Shown piece by piece: positions 44,901-54,890 of a stretch of DNA of 64,000 nucleotides (positions are counted from its first letter, which is position 1; every line of letters begins with the position of its first letter). Both the position numbers and the translations under genes were made by a program. The stretch covers positions 146,498,962 through 146,562,961 of the forward strand of contig OY856188.1 of assembly GCA_963693315.1 (NCBI GenBank), written 5' to 3'. Below the pieces are notes generated by a model, which did no database searches, had not been told where the DNA came from, and worked only from the letters and a program-made list of their open reading frames with translations. Source of the DNA: Diogma glabrata (Eukaryota > Arthropoda > Insecta > Diptera > Cylindrotomidae).

Positions 44901-47900
44901 GCACGTTCCACGTTTCGATTCGGTAGTCTGGTCCTTTTTCACGTCCAGGTAAAATTCTGTTTTTGTGTCCGGGTCTGTTATTCGCTTTCTGATCACCAAA
45001 TTTAACATATTAGTTTTTTTTCCGGGGTTAGGGTGTTAACCTTAGGCCCAACCCAAATTGTCGTGAATGGGTCCCTCCTGCATATTAAGATCACCAAAAA
45101 CAACCTTTTTACACGTTTATATAGCGAGCCGCTTGATTCAAGACAGACTCCCGCTCCAAGCCGCCCCTGACATGGAGAACAGACGCTTGAGTCGCATTGG
45201 TTGTAAGGCGCCGATTCGCCGTGATGTAGCGTCATTGACTAAGCAGTTTTTACTCTGTTTGTCTCCAATACACCAACCTAATTCTGTCAGAATTACCCAG
45301 GCAGCACGGCGTGGACGTCGAATTTCGGATTTCGCTACCCCTTAATTATACCTTACTATAGCCCAAAAAATTACGCTATTAAACAAAGTTACTATATTAA
45401 AATAGTTATTTTTTATTATAATTATTATAGTTATTATAGTTGTTATAATAGTTATTTTATTTTAAAAGTTATTTGTAGTACAAAACTGTTGGAAATCGGT
45501 GCCAAGCCCGAGACATATTAGTCGGTTTTGCGTCAATGTGGCACTGACTTCGAACAGTTTTGTACTACAAATAACTTTTAAAATATAATAACTATTATTA
45601 CAACTATAATAACTATAATAATTATAATAAAAACTAACTATTTTAATATAGTAATTTTGTTTAATAGCGTAATTTTTTTGTCTATTGTATAATTAAATTA
45701 AATTAATCAAAATGTAACGTATTTTTGTCTCCAAAAGCAACAATTGAGTTATTTTTCACTTTTTTGTGCCTCTTTTGTTTTTTCTGAAGTCGGTTCTATT
45801 TTTTTTTTAAGTTTTTTTATTCTTTTATTTTTAGTGTAGTCATAAAGCAAATGTCGGCTAGAAAACGTTTTAAAAGTAATAACTTCAAATACAGGAAAAA
45901 CTTTCATCAGTCACAATCTATTAACTATGGTTTTGCGATTTTTGGCACAAACGGCATACATATTTTCCGCCATAGAAAATTATTTACGATAACCTCGACA
46001 AGTATAGCAATATAATACTGACCACAACACCCAAACAGAATAATATGTTTTGACGAAATCAACGAAAATGCATAAAAATATGGTTTTTTCCAATTTTCTA
46101 AATAACGGTATTTTTCACATCATAAAAAAAATTATGGAACCCTCTCGGAATAAACCCAAATAGAATACAATTTAAATCATCCAAATCGAACGAGCCGTTT
46201 TTGAGAAATCGGTGTACATACATAAAAAAAACCCACAATGAAACCAGAACCCCTTCTTTTTTGAAGTCGGTTAAAAATAGCTGTGTTTTTGGAATTAAAC
46301 TTGATCAAATTTTGATAATCCCATCCGGAATTTTAAGCTACCAGTTTACTTTTAGTGCTGCATCTCTGCAGGGGCGATGTATTTTATCGTTTGAAAATTG
46401 GGTGCCCAATGATTTGTGCAGTTTTACCATCTGCAAAACTATTTATCGGGTTACTGTGAATTTACAACAGTTCGTTTACCTAAATTAAAAATAGAGTGGG
46501 GACAAAATTAGGTCTAGAGTGCACCAGCTTTAACTAATTTAGACTCAAAAGAAAAGCCATCTTAGTAAATGTTGCAGATTTCGATCATTTTTCTAAGGAG
46601 ATCAAATCAATCTAACCCGAGCTTGCTACATTGTTTCGTCCCAACACAGCAAATTCCTCTGGCCACCCATTCACCCATTCATAACTAAATGTAGAACAGT
46701 GACATTTTAGCGTGATTTTTCAAGAGTTTCACTTTTTTGGAATTCTTTTACGTGATTTAAATGCCAAGCTTTTTAAGGTCAGGTTTATCCTCAAAAAATT
46801 CTTCAAATTCTTAATCCACTAACCTTGTGTAAAGAAAAAAAATCAGCGCACTAACGTAGGGGTAGGTACACCATCTTTTTCAAGTATGCAGTTCCAACAA
46901 CGGTATACAAAGTTCAGTAGTACGGCTGTTGATGTTTTGTTTCGAAAACCGCACTAGCTATCAGATATCAAATGATTGCCTTCCAAAAAATTTGATATAT
47001 GTAAATGAATATAGTGCTCATATATTTTGTATTCGACTGGGAGCTGTTGGTCTATCTATAATTTGAAATATCACATCTTGTTCCTTTTTTGTGGGTCGAC
47101 TGATATTGGGCTTCTTCTAGCACGAAGAAAAAAATACTGTTGGTTTATAAAATGAAAAATCTGTAGAAAATTTTGGTTAAAGTGAGTGCAAGTTCTTTTG
47201 AAAATTGCTTCGGCATAATAGGTTGGATGTTGTACAGCTTTGCTGATGTTTAACCCGCCTTTAAAAGTTTTTTAACAATTTTTAACAAGTTTGAATTTGA
47301 AATGAAATTCTTTCATATAAATTCCTGAAAACTGAATTTGGGGTATTTCTTCAGGAGTTTTCAGAATAGTGGTGTTTGAAGCAAAGCATTTCGAACCGAA
47401 CAAAGGCATTCAATAATAGGAAGGTCAAAAGATTTAGTACAAGTAGTAGTAAAAAGGAGTACAAATAGAAAAAGAATTAATGGCACTGCAAACACTTTTC
47501 AAATTGATATATTCGAAACCCAGGTAAGAATGAGCTAAGGGACCAAATTTGGGCCTAGTCCGCGCTACAGCTTTTGTGGTTCGGGCCAGGCTTAACATTT
47601 TCAAACAGCCCAATCTTTAACCAAGTTTGGACTGATGTCCTGGGGCCAGGTCTGGCAAATTGTACTTGCACCAGGTCTTCCAAACCATTTTTTCCCCAGA
47701 CCTCCTTTAAATGTGTGGAAAGAGGTTGTGGCATCCAACCTCTTTCCACACTTTTAATCTTTATTTTTATTAATGTTGCTCTTTAGCAACATTCATAAAA
47801 ATAAAGATAAACATAATATGACTTTCACATGTTTACAATGCATTAGACAGGTGAGTAACGCGGAATAAAATAAACTGAATCTTGGTTCAGTTTAGGCATT

Positions 47901-50900
47901 TACAACTGGCCCAGACTGAAACTGAAGTTAACTAACCAAGGCTTGGCTCGTTAAAACGGGCTCGAGTTTGGTTCGTTATAGGGTTGCACCGATTCGGGAG
48001 ATAATCGGTAAACGGTCATATCGACCAATCAGTCCTATTAGTCGGCTGATTATCAACACATGCGTTTTTGATTTTTTATTGCTAAATTTAAATATTCAGC
48101 TTTAAATTCATTGAATAAAATACATTTCAAATTTTCTTTAAAAATATGAATCTTGCGTTCCTGTTTTATTTCATTAGATAAATTGATAAAACATTCCAAG
48201 CCAATGGGCGATATGTATAAAAACTAGTAAACACTAGTTAAACTTTACTACCTAGTTTAATACAAAATTGCTAGTATAGTAAAGAATTGGTTTGAGTATG
48301 AACTAAACTAGGAGGATAGTATTAAAAAACATCGCACTAGGTTGTTGCTATGGGGTTTACTAGGAATTTCAATAACAAACTTTTTTGAGTTGTCAAATAA
48401 ATAACTTATTTGTTATATATCTTCGTATATATTTCCAGTTTATCTATTTATTTAGTAAATTTGTAGAATTTTATGTTAATAATTATAAGAAGAAGTTCAA
48501 TATTAAAATATTCATTTTATTTTATATTTTTGTGTTTGTTTACATGGAAGTGAAATAAGTTGTTTTATTGAAGAAAAAAATTTTTATTCAGAACCCGTAT
48601 TTAAGTAAAAATTTCTTCTAAAACTTCGAAACCTTTTATGTTTGATCTTGCATTAGTCAGACATGCAAGAATGAAGATGCAGCCCAATTTCTTTTCAGAA
48701 CAATTGGCGATAGACTATTTGTCATAAGAGCTTTGAAGGTTTTCGTAGATTTGATACGTAATCTTTCGTAGATTACTTTCAGCTATCAGATGGCAATTTG
48801 TGTATTGTTTTTGAGATTTTCCTATACGTTTTTCCAATGTTTTGGGGTGTAAAATGAACTGATTGAATTTGTTGGCGTACCTCTTATTATTATAGTCGTG
48901 GGCATGCCGTGAATCGTTTTTATTACGTTTATGATTTGGAACTGCGGCTTACACAGTCTTTTATCTTTGCGATGAATCATTGGTTCAAGCAACACTCTGT
49001 TTTGTCTTATTTAATGAGCTTATTACAAATGTTTGATAATCGAAGGCGCTCCTCTTACTAGCGATGGTATGCCTTGGCGATGAGTATATCGAATTATGTT
49101 AGAAACATTTGTTTTGATAAATTGATGCCTCGTGGCTTGGTGCAACAGTCCCGAGGGTGTAACCAAATGTGTGTTAACTAAATAGTTGATATCACTAATA
49201 ACTGTTGAATACAAGAATTACTACTCTGTTCTATCATAATTCTTGCAAATAACATGAAGTTCTCAGCATTAATATTTATATTTGGATTAATTTGTATTCG
49301 TTACAGCTAAACTATAAGGAAATGCTATTGTTAGGTTTAGTATTTTTCCTGTTATAAGTTGGTATTCGGCTTTTATTTCTGTTGCAATTGATTATGTTAA
49401 AGACACAAGGGGATTTGAAACTCCAAAATTAGCGAAAAACGTTTCTTTAGTCTGGTAAGGTTAGTATGACAGTCTTGAGAACGATAAACGAAAAGAACTT
49501 TTGCTGTTTAAGAACTATGCTTTCGAAAACAATCTAGAGCTTTTCAAGTGCGAAAACTTAAAAAATTGAATGTGGTTTGGGCCACACTAGAGCGGGAGAA
49601 AAGAAGATGAGTTTGAGGTGTTCTTATATTAGAGTAGTTCTTATATTAGAGTAGTCAAAGGGTTTCAAACTCAAAGGGTTTAAAATAAATTTGAATCTTT
49701 GTTTTGCTTGATTTGATTTTGTTTTACATCTTTGACTTTCATATCTTTATCTTGATATTAATCTCCGTCACCTTGCCATTTAGGTTTCTTTAACAAATAA
49801 CATGGGGGGTCGGCATTGAATAAAATAATCAAGTGGCAATTCTAGTCAAAGTACATTAGACGAGTCAGTCCCAACTACCCTTGCAATAACATTGACATGG
49901 GCCAAAACTGTGGGTTAGAAAATAATCCTGCAAAAACAGAAGTGATTCTTTTTACCAGGAAGCAGAGGATCCCTGATATTGGCTCCATTGCTCTGGAGGG
50001 AAGTGATCTTGCACTTGCAGAACTAGCAAAGTACCTATGTACCGCTGAATACCTAGGTGGACTCACCTGGAAATCAAATATCACAGAAAGAGCCAAAAAA
50101 GCTACAATAGCACTATATACTGAAAATTTCGATGGTATCATATTTTCCGAATAAGAAGTTGAGAATGCAATAAAGAAAACTAAGCCATCTAAAGCTATTA
50201 AACAAAACGGCATCTCAGCCATCTGCTCAGCACATTGGTCCCAAAGGGTTGAACTATCTGACTACCACTCTCAACACATCTTCAAACACGCTCCAGATAC
50301 CAAATCTCTGGAAAACGGGCAGAAAAAGCTTCATCTTGAAACCTGAAAAACTTGAAGGGAGAATCTTACAGCCCGACCTTCATCCTTTAATTGGTTTAAA
50401 AATTGATTGAACACTTTTGCTACCGTGGTTAACTAGATCTTGTAAATTGGCGTCACACCAATATGGCTCTAGAACAGCACATAGTACTACCACCACTTTT
50501 CACAGAATCCAAAACCTAATCAGCGATGGTCTGAATAACAACCCTGTGCTGGAACAATTTTAGTTGCACTCGACCTATCAAAAGCTTTCGACACATTGTC
50601 GCACGCTGCACTACTAAATTATATATTTAACACTAGTCTGCCAGGTTAATAAAGCGCTGGTTGTGCAACTATCTAAGAGGCCGACAAAAATACGTTGAGT
50701 TTCGTAACTGCAAATTTAAGAAGAGAGTGCTCAGACAAGGAATTCCACAAGGTTGAGTTCTCTTACCTTCATTATTCAATCTTGCCCTAAGTAGTTTACC
50801 AGCATCACCAGAAGGAATAACGTCATATGCAGACGACTACACATTAACACTTTAAATGAATAAAACTAGAAAATTAAAACTTTCCACTTCTACACTTTTT

Positions 50901-53900
50901 ACCACATAAACGAAGAAACAACCGCGGCATCGGTAACATCGACGAGCCTACGCATAAAACGGGCTTAAAAAGTATACTTCCCAAAACTGTTGAAAACACA
51001 ATAAAGAACTACACCCCGAATCGAGTTCTCAATAACAAACCACCACAAATCGCTGCCGAAGATGTCAAACTACCACGCAACACCAGAACCACCCTAGCGC
51101 AGTTAAGATCCGGTTGATCACGCATATTAAATAACTACATGAGTAGAATTGACAAGGAAATTGTTGACAATTGTCCCGCATGTGAGGGCAAGCCACATGA
51201 TGCTAACCACCTATTAAATTGTCCAGAAAACCTAACCGACTTGACGAAGGAAGATTTGTAGTATCGCTGAAGCGTAGTAGCCCAGTTCCTGATTCTGGAC
51301 ATGGAGCCGAAAAATATGCACATCACTATGCACTAAAATATGCACGTCGCTACAACATTAACTTATGTACAATGGTACAATGGTACTACGTTACAACATT
51401 AACTTATGTACATTAACTTATGTACAAAATTGATTTCATATGTTATAAAATATGTTTCAATTCAGACAGTTTTAATTTGTATTTTAACTAATTCATTACA
51501 ATTCATTTACAATCTCAATTTTGTTTTCGTCCACAACAAATCATTTGTAGTAACGTTCACAACAAACCATGGTTGGGATTCTCCAAATCGACCGACGATG
51601 TTAACAATAGTGGAAAACTGGCAGAAATTTTTGCCGCGTCTCAGGGCATATTCCAAATTGTTAAAAACCCGACTTTCACTCCCCGTAATGGCGGTGATAA
51701 TAGTTTTCTATTAGATCTCTATCTTACCACAATGCCATACATTACGAGTGTCGATGTCGCGAAAGGTAGTATTGGAAATTCTGATCATTATTTAATCTCA
51801 TCAGTTATCAAAACTGATTTACTTAAAACTACAGCTCACAAACCCCGTAAAATATTTCACTACTCAAAAATGGATAATAGTGGTCTTCAAAATTTTTTCC
51901 ATGGTTTCCCTTTCTACCGTCATTGTTTTTACACTGACAATGTAAATGTTTCTGCTCAAAACTTTACAGAAACCATCCAATTTGCTATCAATAAATTAAT
52001 CCCTTTTTCCATTGTAAATCCCAAACAAAAATACTTGTATTCGAAGGCTGCCAAAGCGGCACTTAGAAACAAACGTAGATCATTTAATATATGGATTCAT
52101 AACAAAACTCCCGCTAATCGATCCCAATATCTAAAGGCCAACAAAATATCTAACCAGATTATCTCAAACGAAAAATCTGAAATTGACAGCGAAAGCTTCA
52201 AAACTTACGTCTATGTCTATTTCTGACAAGAGTTTCTACAGTGCCAATAATTCTTTAAATTCTGGTACAAAATCTTCTATTCCCCCTATTATTGATGGTG
52301 ATTTAATCCCGCAAGAAGAGCTAACTTGTTCGCTGAACACTTTGCTCTGAACTCCACTGTTTTGGAAACTCCTAAAGAAATACCCCAAATCCAGTCTTCA
52401 GGAGTTAATATGAATGAACTTCACTTCAAACCCAAAATAGTCGCTAAACTTTTAAAGGGGTTAAACATCAACAAAGCCTCAGGAATGGACAATATTCCAC
52501 CCATTATTTTAAAAACCTTTTCCAAAGAACTTGCACCAACTTTGACTAAAATATTCTACCAATCCTACAAATCTGGTATATTTCCCTCGTGCTGGAAGTT
52601 GGCAAATGTCCAGCCCGTCCCCAAAAGGGACCAAAATCCGATACCTCAAATTATAGGCCAATAGCTGTGCTATCGGTCCTATCCAAAGTCTACGAGCGTT
52701 ATAAGCTAAGTCTAAAAGAGTCTAAACTAATTAACGCTGGTGTACCTCAAGGCTCAGTATTGTCCCCAACCCTATTTTTGATTTATTATATCAACGAATT
52801 GCTGAAAATCACTAGAAACCCAATAAATAGTTTTGCAGATGATAGTACTCTGCACAAGTCGTTCGAGCCCCCTTCCTTCAAAATGTAAAATGCACAAACG
52901 AATTATTCCCGCCCGGAGAGACGCTGCCATAAACGTGAATAAAGACCTAAAAAAAGTCGCCGATTGGGGTGACCAAAACCTGGTCAATTTCAACTCTACC
53001 AAAACACAGCTGTTGATTGTTTCCAGATCAAAGAGCGAGTTCCCCAAAGATATTTGATTCAGTATGTGTGATGAACCAATAGGTGAATGTAAAAGCGTGG
53101 AAAAAGCGCGTCTAAAAAACTCGGCCTCCTAAATAGATGCAAAAAATTTTTCACTCCATACCAATTGCTCCATGTTTATAAGTCCCATATTCGTCCCTGC
53201 ATGGAGCACTGTTGTCAAGTTTGGGGTGCTTCTTCTGTTTTCATCTTGGCCCTCTTGGACTCTGTTCAAAAGCGGGCTATACGAATTGTGGGTGATCGAA
53301 CTTTGATATCAAAACTTGATTTCCCACAACATCGTCGCACTGTTGCTGACCTCGTTGTTTTTTACAAATATCGACATCAACAGTGCTCAGATGAAATCAG
53401 CAGCATCATGCCTCAAACTTATTCTTACCCCCGTTTCACTCGACAATCGGCTACTGCAACCAGTCAAACGGTCGAGATCCCACGCTGTCATACTGGCAGA
53501 TCGCAGAAAGACTTCTTTGCCCGAACTGCATACAAATGGAATAGTTTGCCGTATAATAGTAAACCCTATAACACAACACTTTTTAATTGAAAAAAAAAAA
53601 ATATTTAAACAAAATTTTACGAAATTGAAATTGCTATTCTTTGTTTGAATAGAATATAAATGGTCTGATTTGCCGGAATCAAGAGTCTCGAGTGGCTTTA
53701 ATCTACAAAGGTCTAAAAACAGTGTTTCTCAAAACCTTAGAACCCATGTGGTTGTGGGACCTATGTCTTAAAAGGTATCGATGTGTTGTTCCACGTACTG
53801 TAATAGCTGTTATACAAGTCTTCTTATTTAAAAATAGGTAGATTTTTATATGAAATCTACCTAAAAATTATGAATATTAACAGTAAAAGCAAATTAATTT

Positions 53901-54890
53901 TAACCACTATTGGCGTTTTCAATACTTTTAGCTGGGCTCTACGGTGTTGGACCCAGTGCAATGATGGTAGGTTCACTAGGTAGTATGGGACTTGGTGGTC
54001 AAATACCTAATTATTATGCGAATAATATAAACGCCATGGCTGCTACACAGTTGGCGCAAGGTAGTAATATTTACAATGTTATGTTTAGTATTTGGCTGAT
54101 TTTAATTTTTCCATTTTACTTACCTTTGTATGATTTTTTATTCAAATTTATTTTTTCATTTTGCCTGAAATTCGTTTTTGAAAATGCCTACAAAATGATT
54201 TTAACTAGTTAATCCCAAAATTAAACATTATTTTAGTAAATAACCCTTTGAAAAATTAATTATTATTCAAAAACTGATATTCACAAAATAGCTTCCATGT
54301 TCTTATCCACTGTTATACTTCTTATTTTTGATAGTTTTAGTACTTTGTTTACTTTATTAACTTTTATATTTTTGAAATTTGCATGATTTTATTCTAAGTT
54401 AATATTTATTTTCTATGTATGTTGATTGCTTAGAATTCTTCAAATATTAATTTTTTGTAGTATATCGTGCTTGTTTATCAGAATAATATTTCTTGGCAAT
54501 TATAAAAAAAGTTTTCTTTTTGTAGGTTTGGTTATGGGTATGGGTATGGGGATGGATATGGGAATGTATAACTTGGGCATGCCTAACAGCTATCCAGACC
54601 CTCAAGGAGGCTTACATCAATTACAATATGTGCTCCAAACACTTTTAGCAGCGAATCCCAATTATTTAACTGGAGGAATTCCTAACAAACTACTATCTCA
54701 ACTTGTAATGCAAGAACCGACAAAAGTAATGCAAGCGTTATATGTATGTTGTAGTTTTAAAAAGTAACAAACATTGCAATATATATTAACTTTGTTTTCT
54801 AGATGCAACAACAAACGACAGAAGAAGAAGAAGGAGAAGATGAAGAAATGGGGGTGGCTGAAACATATTCCGAATATTGGCCATCTAAAT
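38828..54890 (+). CDS. sno: strawberry notch homologue, five exons (partial)
   Basis: Exons 38828-38930, 39344-39547, 53932-54060, 54526-54743 and 54803-54890 total 742 nt. Every boundary has GT/AG and the phases chain without a break (1, 1, 1, 0, then 1). The product runs from an acidic [20 protein letters not shown] through a Ser/Thr/Pro-rich and a Gly/Met-rich region to [19 protein letters not shown], an acidic [11 protein letters not shown] and [11 protein letters not shown]. The last motif is the conserved start of the strawberry notch core (known form E-M-G-x-A-E-T-Y-x-x-Y-x-P-x-K). SNO proteins are nuclear DExD/H helicase-like regulators acting with Notch and EGFR signalling. The 5' exons and the helicase domain lie outside the window. 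The identification rests mainly on the last 20 residues. Confidence 0.75.
39344..39547 (+). CDS. sno: sno exon b
   Basis: 204 nt, acceptor ACACAG, donor CAAG/GTATGT, phase 1 in and out. Encodes [19 protein letters not shown], an Asn/Ser/Thr/Pro-rich linker, and [14 protein letters not shown]. Followed by the 14,384-nt intron. Confidence 0.7.
40030..40420. repeat. Dispersed repeat, LTR-like
   Basis: Contains TCCAACGGTTTGTTG... shared inversely with 11515-11570, and a threefold motif around TTTGAACT/TACACTTTCGCAGTCTAAT (40195-40275). Similar AACTTCACTATCGCAGG occurs at 58170. Non-coding. Confidence 0.45.
41168..42061 (+). pseudogene. hAT transposon relic 2
   Basis: Starts TAGGGATTGCCCGACCC followed by repeated CCCGGGATTA words, a pattern found at hAT termini. 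The plus strand near its end reads [20 protein letters not shown] then [10 protein letters not shown] (41971-42060), the hAT C-terminal dimerisation motif (usual form IPxxSVxSERxFSxxG). The middle is not readable. The right end is lost at the MITE boundary. Confidence 0.6.
42182..45341 (-). mobile_element. RTE-clade LINE with 11-bp target duplication
   Basis: A 3160-bp minus-strand insertion flanked by TTAATTATACC (42171-42181 and 45342-45352) with a short A tail (plus CTTTTTTTT). The 5' end GGGGTAGCGAAATCCG and a single endonuclease-RT ORF are typical of insect RTE elements. Apparently full length, though mutated. Confidence 0.85.
42183..44936 (-). pseudogene. RTE ORF: AP endonuclease and reverse transcriptase
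   Basis: N-terminus [17 protein letters not shown] and [11 protein letters not shown] (endonuclease), a frame break near 44670, then [12 protein letters not shown] and RNQIDHVLV and SDRFLV (endonuclease). [56 protein letters not shown]. Two nearby stops (43164-43166 and about 43152) interrupt [16 protein letters not shown] in the same frame. Then [18 protein letters not shown] and catalytic YADD (near 42930), YLGSMLDSN. After another break, [15 protein letters not shown] and the C-terminus to about 42183. Only a handful of lesions. Confidence 0.85.
46280..47520 (-). pseudogene. LINE family A, old degraded copy
   Basis: DNA-level similarity to 60000-60150 and 62600-63150: TTTTACCATCTGCAAAACTATTTATCGGG, AATGATTGCCTTCCAAAAA and TTTGGGGTATTTCTTCAGGAG counterparts in the same order (longer words given here in part). 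No usable frame. Many indels, so much older than copy 3. Confidence 0.65.
47713..47808. repeat. Two adjacent hairpins
   Basis: Hairpin 1: 47713-47728 pairs perfectly with 47736-47751 (16 bp, GTGTGGAAAGAGGTTG) around 7 nt. Hairpin 2: 47757-47780 pairs with 47785-47808 (24 bp, one mismatch) around CTTT. They lie in a GC-richer block of unknown origin (47540-47750). Confidence 0.75.
47979..48065. mobile_element. hAT-like terminus
   Basis: TAGGGTTGCACCGATTCGGG then GATAATCGGTAAACGG and TAGTCGGCTGATTATC, the short alternating CGAT/ATCGG repeats seen just inside many hAT ends. No second end located. Confidence 0.4.
48066..49896. other. Intron sequence without recognised content
   Basis: AT-rich. 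48220-48370 is dense in ACTAG and TAGTAAA words. Short ORFs are not convincing. Confidence 0.4.
49897..51300 (+). pseudogene. LINE family C (Jockey-like), degraded
   Basis: Two pieces in shuffled order. 49897-50154 encodes a post-RT segment ([33 protein letters not shown]). From 50160 an earlier segment begins: [55 protein letters not shown], and YADD near 50830. Near 51060-51240, [15 protein letters not shown] then [17 protein letters not shown] is the cysteine/histidine motif of the C-terminus. Stops throughout. The order suggests two copies or a deletion junction. Confidence 0.7.
51540..53838 (+). pseudogene. LINE family A, copy 2 (internally deleted)
   Basis: Plus strand. Endonuclease part NHGWDSPNR..., [26 protein letters not shown]; linker [20 protein letters not shown] begins [39 protein letters not shown], then jumps near 52705 directly to [16 protein letters not shown], so the palm motif A region is missing. 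FADDSTLH is present. A second deletion near 53100 removes the stretch before [14 protein letters not shown]-terminal [12 protein letters not shown] and a 3' UTR end at about 53838. It ends 94 bp before sno exon c. Confidence 0.8.
53932..54060 (+). CDS. sno: sno exon c
   Basis: 129 nt, acceptor ACTTTTAG, donor GCAAG/GTAGTA. Encodes [20 protein letters not shown] then [19 protein letters not shown]. It begins only about 95 bp after the LINE A copy 2 tail. Confidence 0.75.
54526..54743 (+). CDS. sno: sno exon d
   Basis: 218 nt, acceptor TTTTTGTAG, donor TTATAT/GTATGT, phase 1 in, 0 out. A Met-Gly repeat ([18 protein letters not shown]) is followed by a likely helical region [18 protein letters not shown] and [18 protein letters not shown]. 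Confidence 0.8.
54803..54890 (+). CDS. sno: sno exon e
   Basis: 88 nt after a 59-nt intron, acceptor TTTTCTAG, donor AAAT/GTAAGT. Encodes [17 protein letters not shown] then [12 protein letters not shown], the diagnostic junction into the conserved core. The next exon, expected to begin with the K-x-G-x-x-HPD segment, was not found downstream in the window. Confidence 0.8.

Larger units (their letters stand above)
42062..45804. mobile_element. Foldback MITE split by an RTE LINE
   Basis: Outer arms 42062-42181 and 45690-45804 are complementary (AATAGAACCGACTTCAG ... GTTACATTTTGATTAA). Inner arms 45353-45490 and 45553-45690 continue the pairing, with an exact 30-bp core (45461-45490/45553-45582) and a 62-nt loop. 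Removing 42182-45352 restores a foldback element of about 580 bp. Confidence 0.75.
39548..53931 (+). other. 14.4-kb transposon-filled intron of sno
   Basis: Bounded by GTATGT and TTTTAG. It contains, in order, an LTR-like AT-rich repeat, two hAT relics, an RTE LINE within a MITE, LINE A and LINE C relics and a truncated LINE A copy. Insertions lie in both orientations. Confidence 0.7.
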
